Assembly (NCBI GenBank): GCA_948099385.1
Contig: CANUEZ040000193.1
Span: forward strand, 1,624,501-1,688,500
Source of the DNA: Fasciola hepatica
Lineage: Eukaryota > Platyhelminthes > Trematoda > Plagiorchiida > Fasciolidae
Direction: 5' to 3'
DNA: 64,000 nt
Below the pieces are notes generated by a model. That model saw only the letters and a program-made list of their open reading frames with translations, had not been told where the DNA came from and made no database searches. This document shows, piece by piece, positions 22,654-34,522 of this stretch (the first letter of the stretch is position 1; each line of letters begins with the position of its first letter). A program made the position numbers and the translations under genes.

Positions 22654-22701
22654 CTACTGGTCCTGATTTCCACTGTATCATCTTTCATCATTTGACTCCC
22701 T

Positions 22702-23067
22702 CGATTTTGAGAACAGATGTTTTTGCAGGAAGCATTTATAGTTTTATTGAACGAGTCATAGTTAACAAGGCGCAAATTATCAAAACCAATGGTAGCGAAA
22801 TCACACACGATAAAAACTGTTTTGATCCGTATTCTGGACTTCCTTGATCAGCACAGAGTTTCCCGATGTTATTTGTCTCTTCTGGTAGATTCGTTTAGCA
22901 TAGCTGTTGCCAAATCCACTTGGAAAATGACAGCACCAATTATCTCGATTATCTGATGTGCTAAAGCTGTTGCACTTCGGATTGTTGGTAGTAAGGAAGC
23001 TGCAGGAGTTGGCGGAAATAAAAGCATTTTTCAAAAGAAGAATAGCAATCATTGAATATATAACCAT
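22702..23067 (-). pseudogene. Candidate small secreted/membrane protein, frame-broken
   Basis: From an ATG at 23,067 the minus strand encodes a hydrophobic start (MVIYSMIAILLLKNAFIS) resembling a signal peptide, then a short cysteine-containing region with a CC pair. In a second frame open from about 22,905 the sequence reads on through KLCADQGSPEYGS into a hydrophobic stretch (LPLVLIICALL) with a short basic tail and a stop near 22,758. Signal peptide, small Cys-containing ectodomain and C-terminal hydrophobic helix recall Ly6/CD59-like proteins, but the cysteine pattern does not prove that. No intron joins the frames, so a pseudogene or an indel error is likely. Confidence 0.3.
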
Positions 23068-23612
23068 AATACAGAAATGATAAGACGATTATTGTGCACA
23101 AATTACTGGGGCTCAGTGTGATAATCTGTCAAGGTGGTAAAACAGTCGCACATGTTCTCTCGTTCCAGTACAAATAAATCTACCATGAATAGGCCTCTAC
23201 GAGTCTGGCTTTGTTATTTACACCAAACATCTATTCTTATCCTAAGGAAGTCGCATTTTCTACCTTACGATCTTTCAAATAAATTGAGTTACATCTACTA
23301 AACGATCCTCAGACAAATGTTTTTTTGTTGATGCACACCTCTGGTCTCGCGGAATTCTCCTGATAGTTTGATGTATACTATGGCGTGTTCTTTGATCGGA
23401 TGAGTTAGGTTTTTCTCCTTCTGTCACGTTGGAATTTCGTGTAGTCTTGTAAATTTCCATGCACCGTCACCGTAATTATTCTGACCAAAAATATTACATC
23501 TTGAAAATCATAACTCTTATAAATCATTGCGCTTCGCACAGATCGAACCTGGATCAAAACATGTCAATGATCTGGATGGCAATCTGCTCTTATCAGCACC
23601 TCTTCTGCTAAG

Positions 23613-23704
23613 ATTGCTGTGCTATCCTGAAAACACGAAATCATGTTCGCAAAAGTGAAATTTCTGTTCGAGAAAGGTGGCTGAACGTAAATGTTGACTC
23701 TCTG
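23613..23704 (+). CDS. Candidate internal exon 1 of a spacer gene
   Basis: 92 nt between a pyrimidine-rich acceptor (CACCTCTTCTGCTAAG) and donor CTCTG|GTAAGC. Two bases complete an incoming codon, 30 codons follow (starting CCAILKTRNHVRKSE), and it ends in phase 0. This fits the phase-0 start of the candidate exon at 27,831. Unknown protein. Such short matches can arise by chance. Confidence 0.25.
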
Positions 23705-24233
23705 GTAAGCGTAGATTGGTTTCAGTGCTCCTTTCAAGACAGGTTACCATGGAGAAGTAATATGGGGCAGGGTAGCGACCTACTCCAAATAATCCAAGAG
23801 AGGCAAAACTAGTGTTTTATTCAAGTACTGTTCAAAATATATTGACTCTCTGGCTATTCCATGTTTTCTGAGATTGTTCTCGTTTTCAGGGTAAATTTAT
23901 AACAAGTGCAACACGTACAACTTCAAAAATTAGGACAACATGTATTTAGCCCTCTTTCGCTTACAGTCGGAAGTCAATTCTTCCTAAAATGCGTTTACTA
24001 CACTTGAAGTTTATATTAGGGATGACAAGTTAAACATTATTAGTTGCGATTTTATTCTTCGTCTGATCTTTGTCTAAGATGAGGCCAGTCAAGTACTACG
24101 AGTGACCTGGGATAACAATCTAGAGTAGGCCAATCGTATTCGAAACTATACCAGAAAATCAAGACTTCTTTCTTTTCAAACAGAGAAACTCAATTTGGAC
24201 AAGACATACAATCACTTCCAAGTGTTCTCAAAA

Positions 24234-24620
24234 GTGTTGTTCCTGTCCTACTTAACTGTTTCCTTGCAAATAGTGTAGGTCATCTGAAACGCGGTCTCGA
24301 GGCTCTGCGTCTCGAGATGGCAGTTGTAGGTCGCGTTCCATCGTTACACGCAGATATTTATTTTACTGAACCGCTGATCAGTTTTGTATAGCCTACGAGG
24401 TACTTCAGAACCCTATTAATCTGTTACACACAGGCAATTCGGCCTTCCTCATTTTGAATGAATCTGTTGAGAACCCCGCAACTCGTTATCTTACTCGGGT
24501 TCTGACCAATGCGGAGAATATAAAAGAGATCGGCAAGCACGACTCTCTGACAAACTGAGTTCTCTTCTGCTCTTTCACCTAACAAACCGCAACAGTTATA
24601 ATAACAATTAATATATACCT
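24234..24620 (+). promoter_or_regulatory. Promoter-like segment, possible old LTR
   Basis: GC-richer block with CCAAT and, 11 bp on, ATATAAAAG (about 24,518), followed by a C/T-rich stretch. This resembles the R/U5 region of an LTR or a TATA promoter. I could not find paired termini with a target duplication, so limits are approximate and the identity is weak. Confidence 0.25.
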
Positions 24621-27600
24621 AAATGTTTTATTATTTGCGATATCCTGCTTATGTCTCATGTTTCGTTTAATATTTTGCGTACAACAACTGAAACCTCTGT
24701 GCACTGATTACATTAGTTAGCCGTGCGAATAAGAATACGATGAGTTCCCTAAAATAATTGTATTATTTCTCTGGAGATAAAAGCTTGAGAGAGATTATGT
24801 ACTAACTTTGTGGGTCGTTCCCCATCTGTCCCATATCTCTTTGGATTCCGTGACCGAAAACCAACATAGATTTTATCGTTTTTTCACATTTTTCAAAACT
24901 CGTCTCTAAATCGATCGAAAAGAATAACAGAAAGAACAATTGCCGTTCATGGCATGTTCACAATATTAGTAAAATTCTGACTGTCAATTTGATTATGAAA
25001 TCATGATGAAAGGGAACTCACGTTATCCACGATAACAGCCCGTGTACTTGAGTACGATTTATGTTGATCTTATAATGGAACTCACTGGCAGCCAACAGCA
25101 CGTTTTTCTTAGGTTAGCCAATGACTCTCATCAATTCCACCAAGAGTTTTCTCGTGGGTAAAAATTCCTGACGCAGTTCCGGTACAAAAAGATACCGATA
25201 TAAAGAGAAAATAGCCACCCTATTCCTAACTGGCCGTGCGGGACTCGTCCAGAAATACTTTCAGCCATACGGTCACCTGGAAATCCCCTTGTAAACTAAT
25301 TCACGACCCAACAGTCTGAATAAATATGGTCAGTAGTTTTTAATGTGTTTCCAATCAGAAAACGACTCTGTGGAGGACATTCAAATCACACTCGAATGAC
25401 CAATTCAAAAAAAATCATACAAAGAACTCAACTAGATAACCTGAAATTACCTAGTTTGTCATAATCTGCAATGAATTGGGAAGTTGCAGAGAAAAACTTG
25501 AATACAAACAAATCAAGATTTTGTCGAAAATCTACACAAGTAGGTATTGTTTACTCAGTACGCAATATCAACTCGTGAAAACACTGATTGTCAATGAGAA
25601 AAAATATAAAAAAGAAGGCTTGTTTTCAAAAGTAAACATATGTACGGTCAGAAAAATCGTTAAGCTCCAATTTTGTGACTGTGATAAACCTGAAGCGAAA
25701 ACGCGCAAATCACGTTTTCGAAAAGATTAATGACATTTGCAAAGTTTCTAAATACCGTAGAAGCCGAATATTTTCCTTGCAATTAGGGAATCGTAAAATG
25801 AGTGCACCTGTTTTCACGCGAAATCTCACCGGGGCTTGGAAAGTCTCGTTTTGCTTTATAAGTCACGTGCACTCATTATTTGAGCTATGAAGAGCACAAC
25901 ATAAACGTCCGCTAAGTTCCCGTGCTTTCTTCCGTGCAAAAAGCCTGTTATCCGTATGGGGGATGAAAATTATCTTGAGGAAATTTGCACGACAAAATGA
26001 GGGATTAAATTAGATATCCTGTAATACCAAAAAATCTTTTTGAACACTTACCAATGGGATGTACTACACGATGCAATAAAGGTCATTTTGGATTTCGGAA
26101 TAATACCTTTGGGTATTCAATATACATTTGGAAATCACCTTGCTCTTTGATAATCATATGAGGTGATACTAATGATGAGAATATCCAGTGCTTCATTGTG
26201 TTAACAAGATGATGGAACGATGGGAGTCATGATTCAGAGGTGTTCTTTGCTTGGCGTATTCATAACGTGAACCGAGTCGACGGAAAAAATTGTGAACAGC
26301 CACATTTGATCGGCCACCAGATTGCAAACATCAAAATCTTTTCCTCATTGAGATCTGAGCCAATCACTCGTTCTCCTCAGCAGTTATATCTTTGAGGGCA
26401 ATATCTTTTACATCTTGAACAGCTCGTGTAATGGCGAGATTATTTAGAATATTTGGATTTGTGATTTAATTTCATACTTGTGATGACGCATTATTCGGCG
26501 ATCTGTTCGTGGTGTGATCGGTAGTCCTCATACTCATGTATTTTGAAAACACTGGTGTGCCTAGTTAATCTCCCAGAGAGTGTGGCACAATTCGTATGGA
26601 AAAACATTTGCTTTTCTCCTCTAAACTAACGTGGCTTTATCTTCTTGATCTATAATCAACCAACCTACCCAAAAGTTGCCATGTCCCGACAAATTTAAGT
26701 TTCCTCATTCGAAGATAAAAAGCCCGACAATGAGCTGCATTCTAGATCGGAAAATATATTCGGAAAGGGCGTTTAAACGAGTAATGGTTAAGAATAATTT
26801 TTTTCACTGCTCACTTCAAAGAACCTCTGGAAAACACTGATCTGTGTTGATCTCAAATTTATATCAAATTATGAACATAATATATTAAATCATGTGCTTG
26901 AAGTTGTTCAGTGTGGCTAGTGATGCAGGATTCTGACCGGTTGCTCGGTATGCGACCGGATTTATTCCGGCCAATCTGGGGATTTTTATTTCATGGCCAA
27001 CTTTTAAATTACTGAATGTAAAAACTGAGCAGTGTAAAATCGTTCCATATTCATTCCCGTTCATATGCTGAGATAAAAATTATTGTTAGACCAGATAAGA
27101 ATGTCCCTGGTTTTTACTTGTTTGTCATGGATTATTAGGGATAGCAAGGAGCAGATTCATGGAGACAACTTGCACGCATTGACGTAAGATTAAATGGTTT
27201 TGAAAAATGGAATACATTTTTAGGGTTGATCCCAGTGCCCAGTGTTCGTTGTTTGTGATCAGTTATCCTGTAGTTCTCTTCCCGTTTGAGGTTCTGCTTT
27301 GATGCCTTCTTGATGGTATCTTTAAAGAGACCCTACGTATCATCTGCGAGACGAGTTTGGTAGTGATACTCAAGAGCTATCTGATACAATTTAGCTCACA
27401 TTATTTGGTTACCACAAATCAATGTTGTATTTCGCAGGGAACTTATCATGATTGTTATGGGTGATAAAACCAATGACTCTCGCCAGCATATTTGATTTGC
27501 CTTAGCATACCTACCAGTGATATGGAAATGAGCAGTCATTCCTTGTCTTGCTTCTGTTGACAGAAATACGTGGAAAAAACAACCTGGCTCCTGTCCAATC

Positions 27601-27830
27601 GAATTCAGGAACCCCATCCGACATGGTTATCCAAAGGGATCAAAGAGACTTCAACCACAGCCATACTTGCCCGTACAATCAATGTCGGTGGCACTAACTC
27701 GGGATGGGCCATTTAGAGTTATCTGCCGTGTGTCAGCAAACCACTCTAAAAGATTCAGACAACAACAGCGATAAACAAACGAATAATGGCTTGCTCTAAG
27801 TTTCTAAAAATAAAAATTTCTTTCCCACAG
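24621..27830. other. No recognisable feature
   Basis: AT-rich unique spacer. Open frames reach only 60-90 codons with no domain, no transposon similarity and no paired strong splice sites that I can see. Confidence 0.4.
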
Positions 27831-27947
27831 CCCAGTACTTGTTGGTCACCGTTTTTGATACTGTGTAATCATCTAACGGTATTCTGCAGAGGGTCCTTAC
27901 GCATTGGATTGCACAACAACTACGCTAAAATGGTGCACATGAAAATC
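27831..27947 (+). CDS. Candidate internal exon 2 of a spacer gene
   Basis: 117 nt (39 codons, phase 0 to 0) between a strong acceptor (TTTCTTTCCCACAG) and donor AAATC|GTAAGC. It reads PSTCWSPFLILCNHLTVFC at its start. Its phases agree with candidate exons at 23,613 and 28,696. No family recognised. Confidence 0.35.
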
Positions 27948-28229
27948 GTAAGCATGTTGATGAACTCACATGCCTGCATAATTTCGCTCTCTTGACTGTT
28001 GAGCTTGGTTGAAAAGTGTTCCATTCTGGACAATGCTAGTTCAAATTCAAAAGATGTAGTTATCACAAGCCTGCATGTATCGAACAAGATATAGACAGAG
28101 TTGTCAAAAACAGAGCATAGTAGCCGGTGTGCTTCCTTGTTTACTGGATAACAAATGAGTTCACGATTGGTTACTGAGACCTTTCATTAGTGTCACCGAA
28201 CTAGACATAAAGTAGGCTTCAGAATGGTT

Positions 28230-28425
28230 TCACTGGATGATGGGAATGCCTAAGGCACCATGAAGGAACAAAGACGGATGTTTGGTCTGAACACAGTATT
28301 ATCCAGTTTGGTCAAGTATGACCGGCATTCGACTGTTCACCAGACGTATGATGGTCGACAGTGGTGGGGCTCGAACATTTCACCCGGAGGGTAAAATGAG
28401 CTTTCGTCAACTGCCCACTGCGACC
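28230..28425 (-). mobile_element. tRNA-derived SINE
   Basis: On the minus strand a tRNA-like head reads GCAGTGGGCAGTTGACGAAAGC (box A region, 28,400-28,421) and TGTTCGAGCCCC (box B, 28,366-28,377) at normal spacing, followed by unrelated body sequence. These are the internal RNA polymerase III promoter elements of tRNA genes and tRNA-derived SINEs. It lacks a credible full cloverleaf, so SINE rather than tRNA. The 3' limit is approximate. Confidence 0.45.
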
Positions 28426-28695
28426 ATGGACGATGCACTATATACACCACACCAGATCAATCCCTGTCCTTAGACAGTGCTTTGCAAAAGAAAGACAACC
28501 ATAAATTTATCATTAGGTATAAACCTTTGGAATCAGGACAATGCCATTTTAAGTGTAGTATTCATGTGATAATTCCACTCCAGTCGATAACGTTCACAGA
28601 ATCACATCATGACCATCGCATCATTGTAAAAACTTTACTCTACTAGTCTGCGAACATCCCGAATATAGGTGTTTATTCCCCCATCTATTCTTCAG

Positions 28696-28930
28696 GGAAC
28701 CGAAGATCTGTTTTGGACCGATGATTCGAGCAATGGGTTATTCGAGATGATGTGCGTGCGTGCGCATTACACTAGGCAGAATCGACCAGCAGAACGCTGT
28801 CAGAAATTCGAACAGTTGCGGGACCTAACAGCGGACATAATGCACATTCGTGACACAAATGCAAACAACAAAACATCTCTTTTATCAATTCTGCATATAT
28901 TCAATTTGCAGAGCACCACTGCACCAGTTG
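28696..28930 (+). CDS. Candidate internal exon 3 of a spacer gene
   Basis: 235 nt flanked by an excellent acceptor (TTTATTCCCCCATCTATTCTTCAG) and an excellent donor (AGTTG|GTGAGTGA). It starts in phase 0 and ends in phase 1, open for 78 codons, beginning GTEDLFWTDDSSNGLF and rich in polar helical residues later (AERCQKFEQLRDLTADIM). This is the best-supported host exon in the spacer. It would join the exon at 27,831 in frame. I do not recognise the protein. Confidence 0.45.
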
Positions 28931-30414
28931 GTGAGTGAGATGCTTACTTACTTCGGAGAGCTGGCAGACAGAGATAAAGAGAACATATCGGTCGCACGAT
29001 AAAAAAGGAGTTAATGAGTACTCACTTCAAGGACAGATACATGTGCTCACGAATAGCTACATGTCAGACAGAATTTCGAAGGAGAGTAAAGTGATTCAGG
29101 GCAAACAACACTGGACAACATTGGGCTCTCACACTCCCACTCATCTCTGTGATCTAACAATAGATCGATAGGTTATTTTGAGCAACGTTTGAGTCGGTAA
29201 TTTTGCCTCAGAAAAATTGAATGGCTTATTTTGAAATGCTAGCTCAAAACGCGGCTATTATATCAGTTTATAATAGGAAATTGTCTCACTATTCCGCTGT
29301 TCACGTAATTCTGAATAGCAGTTCACCAAAAGTCTCCTAGCATGTCTATCACATACATGCCCACTTTGCTAGAAGCATTTACCATACCAAACTCTTTGTC
29401 TAGATTTCCTCGGTGATTGAGTTGCATAAATCGATCGTCTATGAACACCATGGTGATGTCACGCGAAGTATGAGTGATTTATTCCTTCAACTAACCAGAA
29501 ACTATCAGTTACTGGAAAATTGCTTTTAATTTGCCCTTCTTTATGCAACTCGATATCCAATATGACAAACACACTATCCATCATGCATCGTAAAACAGAC
29601 GCTCGGTTATACACCAGTCTTACTTACATGACTTTCGAAAATAACCCATTCCTTTGCCATCAGGTTGTCCATGCTTACTCAACGAAACACTTCATGGACC
29701 TGAGCGCTCATACGCCTTTACTTGAGTGGGCCTGCTTGTACACGCTCTTCAACAGACACAAGAATTCTATATATGTTCAGCTCCCGACGATGGACATACA
29801 TGTGAGCACCCGTGCAAATACAATTCAAATGTACCGAGTGAAATATGTGTACACTCTGTCCGAAAATAATTGGCATAACCTCGGAGGGGTCAAAATCCTG
29901 ACGTGCAGACGAATCCTCATCTGTATTACTGATACTTCTCCTCCGCGTTAAACGATAGTAACGGTTGTGCAAAGTGGAACTCCACGGTATGATGGAACTT
30001 CGACCGAATCGAATTGATCCCGATTTTTTTCGGATAGACTATACATTTCACCACGTGTCAGGCTAAACAATGCAAAGGGTCAACTGACCTGATCCCCTCT
30101 TCGGTCAATAGTGCTACGTAGTGAGTCTGAATAAAGAACAGTTTGTTTCTTGAATCAGTTCCACATGGACCAACGTGAGTGCATTTCAACGAGACGTTTC
30201 TTAACCTGTGTAGTTTCACTTAGCCCAGTACCATTTTAAAGACTTTTCTGGTCACCATAATATAATATTTTTGGGAACTGTCTTCAATTAGCGGCTATCG
30301 TAAGTTTTTCCGCAGTGTCTTTTGCAAAACAGCGCTTCGGTAGATCACATTGGGGAACGACATCGTCGAACCAAGCAGCTGGTTATGGCAGTCTGCGATG
30401 ATAGTCAGTTTATG
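28931..30414. other. No recognisable feature
   Basis: A 143-codon open frame (29,520-29,951) stands out, but with this base composition one or two frames of that length are expected by chance, and it shows no domain. Nothing else seen. Confidence 0.4.
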
Positions 30415-30614
30415 AGAACACAGATTGGTCAACAAGCTCGTTTTCAATGATTCGTACTCAAGCTATTACATCACATTACATAACGACAAGTTACGGAATC
30501 GGACCAATTAGAATTATAGAAAGTGATAGAGATTATTGCTGATATGTCAGCATTGTGATGTAATGGCATGAGTATGAATCACTGAAAACGAGCTTGTTCG
30601 CCAATCTGTGTTCT
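30415..30614. mobile_element. Foldback element built from a PLE terminus
   Basis: Two 61-bp arms (30,415-30,475 and 30,554-30,614) are reverse complements with about 55 of 61 positions matching, around a 78-bp loop. Each arm starts AGAACACAGATTGG and contains GAACAAGCTCGTTTTCA-like sequence, also present at the 3' end of PLE2 (20,300-20,348). Similarity on the right continues a few bases past the arm (ATGTGCTCACTGGGA versus ATGTGTTCTGTGGG). The structure looks like a miniature, PLE-derived inverted repeat. No coding capacity and no clear target duplication. Confidence 0.75.
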
Positions 30615-30769
30615 AATCATGTGCTCACTGGGAGTAATCAGACAACATAGATGGTTACTGTAATGAATTGTCTTGGACAAGATTTTTCACATACAAACCT
30701 CAGGTCATCCGATTAACCTTGTCTTCGGAAGCACGATACTAGAGTTTCCCTCTGGTTAGAGCTCATCAG

Positions 30770-30870
30770 TGGTACATATCTATTGCTGGGCTCAGGATTT
30801 CGACCCAGAAAGTCTAACCTGAAATGTATGAGTGTTACCACTGTACCACTTCGCCCCCCGACCGAGCTCA
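30770..30870 (-). mobile_element. tRNA-derived SINE head
   Basis: Minus strand: box A TGGTACAGTGGTAA (30,835-30,848) and box B GGTCGAAATCC (30,795-30,805) at tRNA-like spacing. It faces away from a similar head at 31,160-31,240, with partly complementary sequence between them. Confidence 0.5.
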
Positions 30871-31159
30871 CCCGAATAACCAAGTCAGGTTTATTAAGAG
30901 GTAGTACACTATGACCCCAGGCAGTGCTCCATGACTGCTGGCAAGCAGTTATGAGGTATACACAAATGTCAAAATCGCGAAGGGAGTAGATGGAAGTAGT
31001 ACCCCAATTCTACGGAGAAGACATGACTTGGAGAGAGGTATTCGCTCGGAGTCAACGATGTGATGCCGTATCTCTATTCGAAGCCATCGGGCACTACTGA
31101 CTGCCTTAGAGGACGATATATGAACAAATATACCTCAGTGATTTGGATCAGCCCGGTCG

Positions 31160-31240
31160 GGTGCGAATTGGTACAGTGGTAGTACACACATCCTTCAAGT
31201 GTGCATATCTCGGTCAAACCCTAAGCATGGCAGTGGATAT
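31160..31240 (+). mobile_element. tRNA-derived SINE head, divergent partner
   Basis: Plus strand: box A TGGTACAGTGG (31,169-31,179) and box B GGTCAAACCCT (31,212-31,222). Box A is identical to that of the opposite-strand head at 30,835. The inner flanks (30,855-30,890 and 31,130-31,165) are imperfect inverted copies sharing CCGGTCGGG/CCCCCGACC. Confidence 0.5.
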
Positions 31241-33618
31241 GCACCGCTAATTAGTTCTAACAAGAGAAGATCTCAAGTCCATTGCCTCCGAATGCAACTT
31301 TGGTCGGATAACCTGATGTGTGGTATGAAAAGGGAAGTGCAAACTACAATCAATCAAGTCAACTATTGTACGTTGTCAGTTGCAGTTTATCCCTCTCACC
31401 ATCTGCTAATTAGGAACATTCTCATAAGATTTTCCCCGTAATGTTGTACCGGGTGAAAACAATCGACACCAATTTACGCTCAACTTATGATCGTTGATTT
31501 TCGCCTACTGAAATCCCGTAGCTGAGCACAGTCTCCCCAAAATAAATAAAATTTGAAAAATCTAATTCTAATGAACTCTAACAACGGCCATAAAAATGTG
31601 CCAAGGTTCATGACACCAGAAAAAGCAGTATGTTGGTGGAGCTGCCGTCAAAATTCTCAGAACGTATAAAACACAATACCCGCATGCGAAATGCGATTCG
31701 ATTTGAAAAATAAATTGCAACTAATCCACAAATGGGGATTCATTATTATGCTTGCAAAAGTAATTTTAGTATGGGTTCTCCCAATTAATTTGTGATAGGA
31801 CACATCATTATATTCGTTTTCAAATATTGTATCTCGTACACTTACGTAGGCCATTTATGTTGGCATGATAGATAAGTTCATTCCACTTTTGTGTTAGTAT
31901 TTGATAGTTCAATTTGAATTCGTTGATGCGTTGTGTCAGATCTGGAACACGAAATGAAATCGGAAAATCGTCACTGTACAATTTGGAGAAAATTCACTGA
32001 GAGAACAGATGGATATTTCGGCATGCACGACAGTGCGAGACCTTATCACGAAAATCCAGGAGAATGCAGCATAGAATGTCCAGTTCAGTGGAGTGCAGGG
32101 GGACAATAATCGAATCTGCCTCTCTAAAAAGCTAGTTGATCATGTTTGAAAAGAACAAGCAGATTTTCATTGAAAAGGGATACTGGTTAGGCTAACTTTC
32201 ATCGTTTTGCGTGGAGAATTCTCAGATTATTTACGAAGAATGAAATTTGCAGCGAAATTGATCAGCTCCCGGTGAGTGAAAGCATGGTGTCATTGATGAA
32301 TTATTTACAATTTGGTTTACCCTAATGTTAGAGAGAACGGCAGGATTGATAGCCGGGCAAACATTTGATGCTCTCATTAGACTCAAGATATAATTATTCG
32401 AAAGCATCCAGCCGAATTTTAATAAAAACAGGAACACTCACGAATGATGATCTGATAGCTATTGTAATATGTTCATGATATGAAACAACCGAAACATTCA
32501 AGATGAAGAGTGTGTACCTACAATTTGTTGGTCTTTTCAGGAGAAAACAAGGACCTCTGAAGTTCATCTGCTGAGTCCTAGTGAGGGTAATGAATGAACA
32601 CCAGTTGCTGAGATTCATTTCAATCATGTTCACCACCAACCTGAGTTGAAAATCAAACGATTTTGAAAAAGATAATAAAACAAGAAGATCTGCTAGGACA
32701 CCAGTTTCGGGCACCGGAGAACATCTGAATCCCAAAACGTTACCGGTGAACAATACTAATATATATACATAAGAGAGAATACAACCAATGAGCTGCATGG
32801 CATCCCGAATTGCTATGACATCAATCAAGGTTGAGTCTATTCTTCATGGTCTTCATGCAATTATGGTAAGAGAGAATTGGTCATCCTCCCAAATTCGAAA
32901 TCTAACTGGTATGGAAACAAATTGTGGAGCTCAAATTCCCACTCGAAATCACCTGGAGCACACGTTACAACCATTCATCTTGGTGAGCTTTACTGATTTC
33001 TCAAGTAGGTTGTCCCACTCGCTTATTCCATTGTGCCTTGTGTCTTTGTTCCTGAAAAGTACTGATGATGAAATAAATGATTCTTAGTCAAACATGAGAA
33101 TTTACTTTTTATTTATTGCCAGAAAATGTTTTGTTTAACAGAATAACTAGTCCAACGATACCGACACGTCAATATTAGATTCGGTAGGTGAAAGTCGAGG
33201 CAGCCCCTTGACATACCGTGACTTAAAATCGACGTACTGGATTTGGTGATACCACACATGAAACATGCATTCCAAATATGTTTGGGTTTAGTTTTATCAA
33301 GCTTTCATACGAGAGTTATATTGGGATTATCATACTACTCTGCTGTGTGACAAATATAAATCGCTTCGAAAACCAGCAGAACACCATTGTTGTCCGATTA
33401 TGAAAACGCTGGTTCCCTCTGACTCATTCAGTTGAATTATGCCAATCGGCTGTTCTCTGTTTTAACAAACCCTTTAAAACTGAGGCATAACAGCCTGTTA
33501 AGATAAACAGGGCGCAAATCGGGGTCTTCAGATATCTGATTGTGATTTTCCACTAGATCCGACCAATATGATTTGAAAAAATTGCATAAAATATGAAGAA
33601 AAGCTTCAATAATTACTT

Positions 33619-33621
<3 letters not shown>
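31241..33621. other. No firm feature
   Basis: A 144-codon minus frame (32,394-32,828) with one hydrophobic stretch (GCILSYVYILVLFTGNVLG) and, on the opposite strand, an ATG-led stretch ending at donor ATTATG|GTAAGA (32,865) are the only signals. Neither has a domain or paired splice support. Confidence 0.35.

Positions 33622-33649
<28 letters not shown>
33622..33649. repeat. (TA)n microsatellite
   Basis: About 28 bp of TA repeats in unique spacer DNA, with no PLE attached. Confidence 0.9.
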
Positions 33650-34522
33650 ATGAATGTAAGGCATGTTACATGGTTGTTTTACATCAAGAGTGGTCCCAAT
33701 GTTAACTTAGCTTGCACAATAAACCAAGAGAACTCACCGTTGTCACCATTCACGTTGGTCGAATAAAAACATATGAAGAGCCAAACAATGAACCAGGCAA
33801 TTATTTGATTCACACCATACAGCAAGATGCCCATGATGAAACTTCTGTTTGAACCCCGTCAAATTTGTCGAATGACTAGTGGAAAGAATGCAAAGCTTCT
33901 CAAGCCCGTTTAACCGATTGGACACAGCTTGGTCAAATCAGTGATTCTAGACCGACAATGATAAGACCAATGCAAGACGTACCCGTATAGAGGCACAACA
34001 CAGAAAGACATACAAACCCAACTTGGAACGAGTTCGTCAGCTCGCAAACCAACCAAAAGTTTCAACGAATACCGCTTCTGTTCTGCCAATGAATTTTCTA
34101 TCAGCTCACATAGACCTTATTTTGAGCCGTTTTATATTTTCTGGCTAACAAAGCCAAACAAACTCCCAATTCATAAGATCTATTGTAGGCAATAGAAGCG
34201 TGAATCGTATGTGATGGAAGATCCACTTGCATTTATCCCATTGGAAGGTCGAACACCGCAAATGGGAATCGAGACGCCACACTGCGCGTACTGGACAGAA
34301 ATTCTACGGGATGAACTACCACGGTCCTGGCAGTCGGGTGTGAATAATCGATAATGGGCGAACCAATATTTTAATAAGACATAGCAGCTGTCCTAGTTTT
34401 ATTCATTGAGTTAGACTGTTCGGTCTCTTCCCAATGGAACGAACAGCACACAGACGAACGCGATCCACTGGACAATTTAATATGTTCATAAAATGTATAT
34501 TTGGCACTAGGTACCCGAGTCT
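33650..34522. other. Mostly featureless; one partial copy of the 34.5-kb repeat
   Basis: Around 34,210-34,250 the sequence TATGTGATGGAAGATCCACT followed by TGCATTTATCCCATTGGAA resembles the left arm of the hairpin at 34,523-34,564. It suggests that hairpin belongs to a dispersed repeat family. Confidence 0.35.

Noticed and set aside
21932..22695. 109- and 124-codon plus-strand frames as genes
   Set aside because: They lie almost wholly within the solo LTR and have no protein-like features; the LTR's higher GC content explains the open frames.
29520..29951. 143-codon open frame on the plus strand
   Set aside because: At this base composition about one or two such frames are expected by chance in 64 kb; no domain, splice sites or hydrophobic pattern support it.
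32394..32828. 144-codon minus-strand frame with one hydrophobic stretch, possible membrane protein
   Set aside because: Chance-level length, only one clear hydrophobic segment, no recognisable family and no splice support.
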